From assembly GCA_009741485.1 (NCBI GenBank), contig CM019227.1:12919655-12983654 (forward strand): 64,000 nucleotides of DNA. The letters run 5' to 3'. Positions 14,401 through 24,631 of the stretch are shown here, in pieces (position 1 is the first letter of the stretch; every line of letters starts with the position of its first letter). A model generated the notes under the pieces. The model ran no database searches. It had not been told where the DNA came from and worked only from the letters and a program-made list of their open reading frames with translations. This DNA is from Malurus cyaneus samueli. Lineage: Eukaryota > Chordata > Aves > Passeriformes > Maluridae. The translations under genes were made by a program, and so were the position numbers.

Positions 14401-17400
14401 CAGATTGGTAATTGCAGAGTATCACTTTTGTTAGAAATTTTGGTAGGAAGAGCTTTGCAAATGCAAGACAGAATTTAAATTGACAGAGGCTGTAGCACAC
14501 CCAACCTCAGTCTCGTAACCACACACAGCAGAGATGTGCAAAAAAATCATCCAAATCAAAACAAATTAATCTCCCTAAATACGTATAAGTGTGTTTCATA
14601 TCATAATATCATCTTGATTATCTCGATGTAGAATGTGGTCTAAAAGAATTACAAATCTTAGAGCTTCAGAGATCTGGAAATTAATTCCTACCCTGCATGC
14701 CAGCAATCTGCAGAATGGTTTGGGTCCAGAGGTGCTTCTAGCAGAGAAGCACCTCAGACTTCTAGTAAAACAGTCCTTTTTTTCAGTGAAAGAATACATT
14801 TGACACAAAGACAGTTCTCCTCTTTGTAGGAGCAAAATCAACCTAAGACATTAAATACAGAAGGGTTGTGTCTATTTTGAAGCATCTGGTTTTGGTTCAA
14901 TATTTATTTTATTAAATAAGAAAATAGAACGGAAGTACAGAAGAAAGGGCTGTAATGAGACATTTAGATGGGAAACTGGTCAGATCAGTCAGGAGTGAAG
15001 AACTTTTAAGAAAGGTAAATAAACTTGGCATCTTACCTGCTAATTTTTCTGCAGCATTTGGAATTTCAAGATTTGTGGTGTACATATGTTGTGCTGCAGT
15101 AAATCAGTTGGAATTGTCAGCATTGCTTATTCACATAAACGGTATATACAGTTTACAAAGACTTCCCTACACACACCTAGGGATATTTAATCTCCTAATC
15201 TCCCCATTACACTTTTACTTTTTGGGGTGGTGGAAGCCACCAGAGGGCAACAAGCTCCTGTACTGGGCACAGGTTCCAGAAATTAAAAGCTGACATCAGA
15301 CTCCTGGTTCCAACAGCTCTCTGAGGGCTGCAAGAAAAGCTTCTCAAGAATGTTTGTTCCCAGAAGTGGGATCGTTATATCTTCACCAAGGCTCTGATTC
15401 CTTTCTAAGCCTTTCTGTGCATTCGGCTTCAGTATTGTTTAGCTAAATAAGTTGTCATCATGTTGGTTTTGGGGTGTCGATGGGAGCTGGCTGCAGTCTG
15501 GCTGCCAGCACTGAGCATTTAAGATGCTCAGGCCATGCCAGCACCAGATCATCTCCCCCTTTCTGAGAGTGCTCCAGCACATTGGGCTCTGCATTGTTTT
15601 AACTGAACATGACCTTTTCCAAAAACTGGATGTCACAGAAACACAGTGGATTGGCTGCTAAAGTGTGGCTGAACCTGTAGCTCTACAACTCTTATCTGCA
15701 CTTTATTTGGGATTAGACTAAGCAGTCAGTGATCAACACAAAGAAGGAAATGCCATCAATGTTTATTTTGATCAATAAGGTCAATATGAATAAAGCCTGG
15801 AGTGGAGAATTGGCTTTGAGGAGAGGCAATATGGTCCCTAACCCAGCTCAAAGTGCTGTACATATATAAACCTCAATTTTCTACTTACCACATAAACTAT
15901 CTGGAAAACTTGGAGGTGCAAATGTTTCTATGGAAGAAGTCAGCACTGGCAAGAAACAAAGCAGAGTTTTCAGCATATCACAACTATCAGTAACTATATT
16001 TCATGCTGCTGTTGGCAGCATTGAGTTTTTAGCACTTTATGCCTGTTTATGTGGATGAAAGGCTATTGCACTTACCTGGATATATTATAACATCAGATGT
16101 GCCATTTTCAAGAACAAAGTTAAATATCTGCTGTGGAGGAGCTGCAAAGCCTGGGTTCTCTTGGTACCCTCTCACATTGAGTGGTAGGCACTGTGCAGTC
16201 AAAGGTTCTGACAATCCTGAAATGAGTGCAGAATAATTACTCTTCTGTTTTTAAAGGGTTTTGCTTTCTAAAGCTTTATAAGAGAGAAAAAGCTTTCTAA
16301 AAGCTACTTATCCTTTCTGGCAGCTTCTGGGCAAATCTTCCCCGTGGGGAATTCATAGGATCACTTGAGGTCCATAGAATCCATGAAAAAAAAAAACTCT
16401 TACAGGGTACAATGAGCATGAAATACAAGGGATTACCCAGCTTTTAGCAGCCACTGGTTTGCAATAGTCTAAAGAAAAGTTCTATTATCATAAGGAAAAG
16501 TGCTTAAGGCAAAGTCTGTAAATGTATAGTCAGGGATCCAGAGAAGAAAAAATGTGTCAATAGTATGGAACTGCATTAATTTTACCTTCCTTTGCACTAC
16601 ATCCTTCCATATAAATGCACATCATCCAGATTGTACAAGCATCTTCCCTCTCAATCTCCACTCAGAAAGTTTTTTGATGATTCAGTGCTTGCAATTTAAT
16701 CAGCCATAGCTCTGAGTTTCTGTAGGTGTGACAGAATTTCTTCTGCTACTTTTTGCTGCTTCAGCTAGCATCAGATACTTCAAGACTTCCAACTTACACA
16801 TTGTTTTTGGTTCCTTTCCAGCACAGACTTAACAATGAAAGGTGTTGAGCTGTGCCTTTGTCCTTAGCACTGCTCACTGCACCCTCTGCTACCCAGCCTG
16901 GCCATGGCCCATCACTTGGATTACTGCTCAGTTTTTACCAGCTAAATCACAGCGTAGATTTTACTTTGCTGCTGTAAATATAATTATCCCTCTGTCCTTT
17001 ACAAACCTCTGGGTGAAAAAGAAATTGGAACTAAATTAAAGTTTATTAATGAAATTTTTTTACTTCCTATTGTTAAGACGAGTAAGTAATTACTTAGACC
17101 AGCATATAGTGAGTAACTGTTCTCTTATAACCTGCACTTCACCAATTAAATGAACGAGTCATTCTATTTCATTAGAGGCAATGCCCTTTTCATTTCCCTT
17201 GAATATTTTTCATTCTTTTAATGAGTGCCACACTTTTAAGTGCTTGACTGAAACAGCTGCCATACCTGTTTTTCCTGCCATTTTTCATAGTCAATGACAA
17301 GGTTTAAAAGAATTTTCCCCTTGTATAAATTAGCCTGTGCACAGATGCACACCTACAGCTGTACTAGGAATTATGAAGCTTCTTTCCTACATACCAGGAA

Positions 17401-20400
17401 TTATGAAGCTTCTTTCCAGCCCATGAGCAGCAGGAACAGAAAAGGACATGTGCTGGTTGGTTAGGGAGGTGTAGCTCACTGGATGGCTGTTGAGAGGCAT
17501 AGCAAAGAAACTGCCATTCCCTGCAGACACTGGAGGGACTTCCACTTTTAAAAAAAAGGAGAAATTTATCTCATTGGTAGAAGTTAAAGGAACCAAAGAA
17601 GAGATCTCAGTAGATGTAATAAACCACTTGATTCCCATGAGCTGTGTTTTGATTTTCCAAAAACAAGAACAACTCACAATAGCTTTCTGAAAAGCACTTA
17701 GCTCTCAAAATCTAAAATTTATTTATTAAATTCTGTAGTAGATCACTATTTCTTCACAGTAGTTCACTTCTTAAATTTTCTTGTTCTTCGTCTTTCCTGG
17801 CCCATCTTATTTCCAGATGTATCTAGATGTAAATGACCTTACACATGGATTTTTCACAGATAGACAGCAAGGTCTTACATTGGCTATACTGATTTTCCAA
17901 GCTTGGTTTGTTATCTCAATATTGCACTAGAGCAGACAGCCAAGAGCAATAAACTGAGGACATTGACTCCCTACTTGGACACTGCAGTGCGTTTAAGAAC
18001 AACTAGTGTATGTTAGGTGTTTCCCAAAGAACAAAAGTCACCAGAGTTTTAAAAAACACCAGAGTTTTAAAAGATTCTTCTCACCTGCAGCACATTTTTT
18101 TCCTCCAAGAATAGGACAAATGGGGAGAGAGACTCATGCATTGTACAATTTCATCTGCTTATCAAAAGTTTCTTACAAATCAAGCAAGACACATTTGTTT
18201 ACTTGAATACTCTATTTGTTTCCTTGGGTTTGCCACACCCCTGTTCTCAAAGTTGGTTTTGCTTTTTCATTCTCTCTCCTGTCTAGCATCAACAAGTTAA
18301 ATCTATATTTCATTACTTTATGTGGTCTGATTTTTTATCAGAAGCTACAAACCTGTCTGGGGTTTGTGCCACTATTTCGTTCAATTCCTTTGAAAGAATC
18401 TCATCCTTGGCTTACTACTTTAGTACACATTATTCTCTTCATTGTAGGTAGCCTTGCACTTCTGAAGTGTTGGTGCATTTGCCTTTGCAGGACCATACTC
18501 GTGACAGTCGTGACAGATTAAATAAATTCCTGATTTTGTCAAGTAGCACATATTTTTGTCAACACAGTACTTGTACTGTCTTATGTTTATGTTCCTTCCT
18601 CAGCACCTTCATTGGATCAAGGACAGAAGAGAAACCGATAATACTCTGAGGACTTCCAGTAAAAGGATAGGTTCGGCTTTACAAAGCACCTGTTAGCTCT
18701 GTGGTGATTCTTTCAACTGGAATGCAAGGTCTGTAGGGTGAGGCATTTGGAACTGATATGCCATTTCCTTATGGAAAATTATTGTTGTTAGTGTGGCATA
18801 AACACAGGCTTTTAAAAGGGCCAGATCTATAAAGGAACTTAAACAAATAGAAAGTAATCCACTTTTAACGGGTACTAACTGCCAGGAACTTCACCTGTGT
18901 CTAAATAACTACAATCAGAAGCTACCACCTCAGTAGAAACTCTGATAACCTTTCCAGAGCCAGCAAACATATTTTTACAGCTAGTTCTGCATAATCCTCG
19001 CTCCCCACTCCCTGAGAACTCCACAAGAACATTGGAAAATCAGTTTGGATCCCAGTCAGGGTGCACAAGTTCTCTATGAATTTCATTCAATCTATGCCAG
19101 TTCCTTATTTGAATTGTGCTGAGGTGCAGTCTCATGATCCAAGCCCTCTGGATGGATCTCTAAGTTAAACACTTTGGTTGCCCACCTTGACTTGTACATG
19201 ACCCCTTAGAGTCTGGTACATGGTTTCGTTATGAGGCTTGTGGGGTGTGCTGACATACGAGTCATATGTCAACTCAAAACACAATCTAGAATAGTCAAAA
19301 CGGGTTGCTCTCACATGGATTTTGGAAGAGTATTTTGCTGGTTTAGCTCTGCCTGGGATAGCCCTTTAAGCTACAATTGGGTAAGAACATTAGCACCAAT
19401 TTACAGCTAGGGCACAAGTTCCAGCCTGCGTGCTGGCCCCAGGTGCTGTCTTGTAGATGGTCTAACAGTGTGAAAAACCTAGAAAATTGCCTTTCTTCCT
19501 TTCTTTGATTTGAAGGACTTTATCACATGGACTGGGCCAAGAAATCATCTCCTCACAGTTCTTATTTTCACTAGAATGTTTCGCTGGAGTTTTGGAAGAT
19601 GTCATACCTGTAACAAAGAGAATCAAACCAGGCAATGGAAAGCTATAACCTGATGGGTAATATGACTCAGGTCATAGCTTCTCTTTGCCTGGGCTTGATC
19701 CTCTTTGTTCTAAGTGAAACATCTTCCAACAATCCAGTGAAACCAAAGGTGTATAATAAAAATTACAGAATTTGGCACTGACCCAGTTCTCCACTATTTT
19801 GCTCTTTTCTCATGTGGATTTAGAAGAGCTCAATTGCGCCTCTGCTGATGTTAAGGAAGAAATTTTCCTATCTGTGTGGAACAGAAACACAGTTTTGAAA
19901 CATAAGGATACAAGTGTTCCTAGGCTACCACGTAGCTGGTTCTAAGAGGCATGATTTCATGTTGAGGATAAAAGGGCATGGATTTGTTACATCATAAATT
20001 AGTCAGAGGAGTATAAAAGTGTGACTTTTGCAGAAACATGAAAAGGCATGATGATCAAAATCATCAAATCTATGAGAGAAAACTTCTTCTAGAAGGTAGA
20101 GTTACAATACCTAACAGAAGATGATACTTTGGAACATGACACAATTTATGTTCAAAAACCTTTTCCTAGCCAGCCAATGACTTACCAATTTTCTTATATT
20201 TGGGTTCTGAAGCATCCGAATAACTCTCTGCAGAGCCTAAGAGGGCTGAAAGAAAGAAAGGTCATTGTGACAAAATGTCGTTAATTTTAAGTTTACCCCA
20301 TGAAACTTATTTTAACTTCTTAAAGTAGAAGGGGGTGTTATCAGTTTCAATTCAGTTATTTCAGAACTGTACCGGTCCAATGTATAAAAATGAATGTGAA

Positions 20401-23400
20401 AAGCCTCATGATATTTCACTGTGACTGTGAAGTTTTAATTAGGCTGCAGATTTTTGTGCCAAAGATTTTTGCTGTTGTTCTTGTAATTGAAGAGGAAATT
20501 GTTCAGCAAATGCTTGCTAAGCTATAGACACACTGAAAACAAAGTCAACACTGTCATGAGGATGAAAAAAATGCAAAGAAATAGAACAAGTTTAATGTCA
20601 TGTTACAGGACAACAAATTCTGCGAACTGTCAATTCTACGCTTGGAAGAGCTGCTTTCAGTTCCGGCCCGTGAGCATGAACAAAGGCAGAGGAAGCACAT
20701 CTGATGTCGGTGAAGAACTGCATGACAAATGCATTGGGATCGTGCTAAAGCCAAGGGCTTGTAATGCAAGTTTAGAATTCAAACATAAAGCCTTTCAAAT
20801 TCTCACTGTTTTACACTTACTTCGTTTAAGACATGTCTGCATCCTCATGTCAGGAAATTTCTCAGTGTTTTCAGCAGTAATTTCATCCAAAATAAGGTTC
20901 CCTGCTAAAAAGATGAAACATGGCCACATGTCAGTGTTTGTTCTCCGAAAAAATTACAGATAGAAGTAAAAGCAAGAGAAATACACCAACAGAGAGCAAA
21001 AATGAAATATGCTCCAAACAAAAGATAAAACCAAATTAATGCAATAAAAGATGTATCCAGATCCACATGATTTAGAAAGCCCACAGAGCTCTGAATGCAA
21101 CTTTGTCACCCTGTGTTAATTTCTGAGCTGCACACCATTAATCTACTGCCATAAATTCTGTGGCTAATAAAACATAAGTACTTCTCAATGCTCTAATGAT
21201 GAGCAAAGGATAAAACATCACAGCTGTGTCACAGTGTGGTCTCAGTATTACTCAATTTATGTACTAAAGGGATTATATCCTTTAGGAGACACAGTAAAGG
21301 GTTCTAAAAAGATTTTATATTCTGTGTTGCAAGAACTGTGAAGTTATCCATACCATTCTTTTACTGGTAAATACTTGAGCACTAATATTGTATCTTGCTT
21401 TTATTCCAAAACCAATATATATTGCCATTAGATGCAAAACCCCCCAAATTCTGAACACACCAGGGAATAGTATAAATCATTTGTAAAGTTCATGTGAGCT
21501 TCCTGTAGCCATTCTAAGGAAGGATTGACCTTTGGTAAATTATTTTAAGTTATTTTTCTCAAACATAAAACAGGAGATAGAGATATTCCATGCATCTTTC
21601 TGAGTTTATGGATGTCTCAACAGCCACATATTGATATATAGATTCTGAAATAGTAAATAGCTGTATCCGTGCTGCTATCAAAACAATGATTTTCTACCAC
21701 AAGACAAGCAATATCTCTGGTCAGGGATGGATGAAGGAATGATTTACTATACATATATTAATACATATATTAGCATTGCTGCACTGATCAGGGTGAGAAG
21801 TAAAAGCTGACACGCTTCCTCAGGCAGCTCTGTGCATCCTGGACAGAAATAAGTGTGTGTGAATTGCATTTACACACATGCAAAGTGCTCTGGGAACTTA
21901 TGTGTATGATCCCTGCTGTGCTCAGAGTAAGTGTGATGCTACTTGCATCTATTACTGCACTGGACATTTAAACTGTGCACATTCTATGGCCATGGTGACA
22001 GGCTCAGCAACTTGGTCAGAGATAAAACTGCCATCTTTAAGAAAGGCCTGCAAAAATGCATAAAATCCTCAGTTTTCTAAGAAAATCCTGGGACAGGGTA
22101 TCAATTAGGAAAGAAGAAGATAAGCAGAGGTATAGAAACTTTACAAGTGTTCAAATTGAGGGAATGAAACACATGTCAGCCAGAACACTGCCATGGAGCA
22201 AATTAGTCTTAGCCATATCAATCTCACCAAAAATGTCTTCAACCTGCTTCTCCTGCTGATCCTTGAGCACATATTCTACTAATTCAGCTAGGAACAAAGG
22301 AAAAAAAAAGGGGGAACACAGTCATGATACAGTAAATTTCACAGCAAAACTCTTGTAAGCTTATCTTCATTAACAGAACTCTGCAGTGTAAGTAAAATTG
22401 AGAGTTAAATTAAGTTTTTCTTGTAATTTGTTGTTCAGGAAATAAAGATCAAAAGAAAGGAGAAGTTGAGACAGGAAGCCTCAAGCAGAAGGAGACATTA
22501 ATAGAGAGATTTTCCCTTAACAAACACAAGTTACTGTTAATCTATTTCCCCACAATGCACAGGTTCACATACTCTAAGATCTACCATCCATGAGATAAAG
22601 GCCACATGAGTAAATGCCACTACTTCAGATTGAGAATAGAATTTGTAGGAAATAGCTATAGCAAGTGATTCCAAAATAATGTTTTAAAAAACAAAAATTG
22701 CTTTCATACCTATTGTAGCGTAAGCATCTGTGGTGTTAGAACAGGGGTACAACACATCTCCATTTTCACATGGGAAATCCACATTATTTAAGTGTTCATA
22801 GTTGCTGGCATCAACTTCAAGATCTAGAGTTACAAAGGAATATGCATTGGCTCAATGAATACCATAACCCAGCAGAAAAAAAGCCAGATAGCAGGACATG
22901 CAGAACAGGCAGATTTGTTACTTCAGCAGAAGGCTTTGGCTTTTCATTGTATGCTGGTGCAGGAGGAAGAGAACTGAGCTCTCATTAACTCAGTCATCTG
23001 AAAATCAGCACTTTCCTTTTGCTGAACTCTGAGACCTCATCTCTACTAGTAAACGAAATACATCCTGAATCCATTCTATGACACTAGAGCCCAGACTCTT
23101 ATGGCCTATTAAACCTTCTTATCCTTCAGGATATGGTGGTATCATCCAGGTTCCCTGTTCAGAACAGTGCTGTGTCCATGCTAATCCTTGAATTGCACTG
23201 CAAATTGCCTGTGAAGGTGCTAGCTGGCCAAGGCTAAAACCCTGCCAGGGACCATGCTAACACCTTCACAGCAGAGATGCTCAGCTTTCAATAACTGGTG
23301 CCATGTCCCGATGATGTTTGATTATCATCAGACATCATCTCAGGCATTGCTAAGGCTCAAAACTATTCCAATCAGAAAAACAACTGTGATAGCACAAGAG

Positions 23401-24616
23401 TCAGTTCTTGATCCCTAATTAATCCTACTTTCAGTCACTGAGCAAGTGAGGCCATGGGGTAAGAAATACCCCTGCAGCTGTTTTTAACAGACAGAAGTTG
23501 AGAGGGAGAAGCCCAACCTGGGAAATAATCAATCACAAAGATGATTCCAGATTCTGGTGCTCAGTTCTCCACTGATTTGCCCATGTGCCTACTGGCATTG
23601 GTCACTCATGAAAGCCACAAGGATGGGAGATGGTATCCTCCACTTTGGTAACATTTTCCGCCTATGGGGCACAGAGCTATGGGACTATATTTGGCATACA
23701 TCAGTTCTTCTCCTTTCATTGCCATTTTCAGTCCATGGTCCAGCTCATTTGTTTAAAATAAGCTCAGCTAATGCTCCATACCACAGAAAGACTTTCAGAC
23801 TTTTATAACAGAATACTCAAGGAGACCAGAACACTCCACAACTTCCACTCAAAGTCAGGACCACAAAGGGCAACCTCCTGATCTGACTGCCTGTAGGAAC
23901 TGAAGTGCAAGAAACCGTCCTCTTCACACCCTGGCCCTTCTGCTTTCTCCCATTCATAGAATCATCACTGTACCCTCAAAAGCAGGAAAATGACATCTGG
24001 TAGTGAAAGTCCTTTGTTGTGGTGCCTTTGGATCTCAGAATGAAATGCTGTTTGCTTGAGGACTGTCTTCCTCGCAAACTTATCTAACGTCTCTGTTCTG
24101 CAAAGCCTTCTGCTTGAAGCCACAGAGGTGTTGGCAAATACACTTGGCCAGCTTATGACAGGAACACTTGCAAATAACTACTTAAAGGGATGATATCCAA
24201 ATGAAAGACATTGTCATGCCTTGATGTGTGACAGGACAGTGTGTTTAGTTAGAGTGACTGAGCAGGATGATGTAAATGTGTACAGTTTTAAAATGTGATT
24301 GTTTGCAGAAGCAGTCTCTGTATGCACAGATACAGACGAAGTTACCATATCCCAGCACCAAGTGCCTGTAGAATTGAACCCAGTCACCATGATAAACTGC
24401 CATTAGATGGCTTTGTAGCTGAGAGGAGATGGCAGTAACTTACAGCATGAGGACTAGACCAATCAAGCATTTGTTAGTGCTTTACTAACCTGTAGAGAAG
24501 TCACCTTCTTCATCTCCAGATGGCTTAGGATCAAGGAAAGCACACAGTTGCAATGGATCAATATCGCTGTGCAGCAAATCAAGGTAGCTGTTTTCAGGCA
24601 CAAATACTGAATCCAT
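5396..24616 (-). CDS. CIITA: MHC class II transactivator CIITA, 19 coding exons
   Basis: CIITA is the NLR-family coactivator that docks on the RFX/NF-Y/CREB enhanceosome and switches on MHC class II genes in the nucleus. Exons in transcript order are 24616-24490, 22823-22710, 22287-22228, 20904-20821, 20245-20186, 17544-17395, 16216-16076, 15945-15889, 15093-15037, 13809-13744, 13309-11602, 11489-11316, 10463-10392, 9115-9035, 8016-7924, 7587-7504, 6786-6703, 6230-6147 and 5468-5396. All introns are GT-AG. Exons 1-10 join in phase 1 and exons 11-18 in phase 2, and the frame stays open throughout. The total is 3,369 nt, about 1,122 residues, against about 1,130 in human. Order: acidic N-terminus, linker, NACHT, leucine-rich repeats. 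The start ATG at 24616 has a strong context (A at -3, G at +4). Upstream promoter-specific first exons were not identified. Family identity is very secure; individual boundaries are by eye. Confidence 0.97.
10799..10821. repeat. Poly-A tract in CIITA intron 12
   Basis: About 21 consecutive A residues are followed by ACAACAAAAC. It could be a homopolymer or the decayed tail of a retroposed sequence. No target-site duplication or recognisable element body was seen to its left. Confidence 0.85.
11602..13309 (-). CDS. CIITA: CIITA large NACHT exon
   Basis: This 1,708-nt exon encodes residues ~306-875. The acceptor is CTCTTTGTCTCTCTAG just right of 13309 and the donor is TTCAG|GTTGGT at 11602. 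Walker A is GKAGMGKS at about residues 400-407. Walker B is VLLVFDGFKGL with its Asp near residue 479. Then come CTLLFTARP (sensor-1-like) and SKVD, where human has the SKAD nucleotide-binding motif. A run SDSEEEEFG is more acidic than the human counterpart. The exon ends in SFLG...LSPPDVHVL and SLDLR, as in human. The 613-codon open frame that extends to 13391 includes about 27 intronic codons; the acceptor at 13310-13311 is the one that keeps phase with exon 10 and restores alignment with the human protein (EQVETF against EPVEQF). Confidence 0.95.
13744..24616 (-). CDS. CIITA: CIITA N-terminal activation domain and linker (exons 1-10)
   Basis: Residues 1-305 are encoded by ten small exons. 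The first ~115 residues are rich in Asp and Glu, as in the human acidic activation domain. The opening tract (YLDLLHSDIDPLQL) aligns with human YLELLNSDADPLCL, and exon 2 ends in DAYATI, where human has EAYANI. Residues 127-147 hold KR, a 15-residue spacer and KYKK, a bipartite-like nuclear localisation signal near the position of the human N-terminal one. Exons 6-9 (residues ~149-283) are a poorly conserved Pro/Ser/Thr-rich linker; QIFNFVLENGTSDVIIY matches the human segment ending SSIFIYHGE. Every exon in this block enters in phase 1, so any of exons 2-10 could be skipped without shifting the frame. Confidence 0.9.
17366..17417. repeat. 30-bp tandem duplication across a CIITA splice donor
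   Basis: The 22-bp stretch at 17366-17387 is repeated exactly at 17396-17417, giving a 30-bp period with the 8 bases TACATACC between the copies. On the minus strand the right copy is the end of CIITA exon 6, followed by the donor CCTG|GTATGT. The left copy lies in the intron and reads CCTAGTACAG at the equivalent place. The donor is thus duplicated in a degraded form. Confidence 0.95.
18037..18072. repeat. 18-bp tandem duplication in CIITA intron 5
   Basis: Two adjacent copies of ACCAGAGTTTTAAAA, with an 18-bp period, lie between CIITA exons 5 and 6. This is a simple local duplication with no sign of function. Confidence 0.85.
20901..20906 (-). other. CIITA: Tandem NAGNAG acceptor of CIITA exon 4
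   Basis: Read on the minus strand the intron ends TTTTTAGCAGGG. Both AGs can serve as acceptor (exon end at 20904 or 20901), and both keep phase 1. The proximal AG adds the codon GCA (Ala) before GNLIL; the distal AG omits it. This is a textbook NAGNAG arrangement that yields two proteins differing by one residue near the end of the acidic domain. Confidence 0.7.
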
Positions 24617-24631
24617 GGTTTGTCTCTTTGC
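24490..24631 (-). CDS. CIITA: CIITA start-codon exon with upstream splice acceptor
   Basis: The coding part is 24616-24490, followed by the donor ACAG|GTTAGT. To its right lies a good acceptor (pyrimidine-containing tract ending TGATTTCAG, exon from 24631), which leaves a 15-nt 5' UTR piece before the ATG. That suggests this is exon 2, joined to one or more upstream first exons. This fits the known CIITA architecture, in which alternative promoters splice into a shared second exon that carries the common ATG. The first exon itself was not located. Confidence 0.85.

Noticed and set aside
20487..20963. 158-codon plus-strand ORF
   Set aside because: It is antisense across CIITA exon 4, whose minus-strand frame, splice sites and homology are clear.
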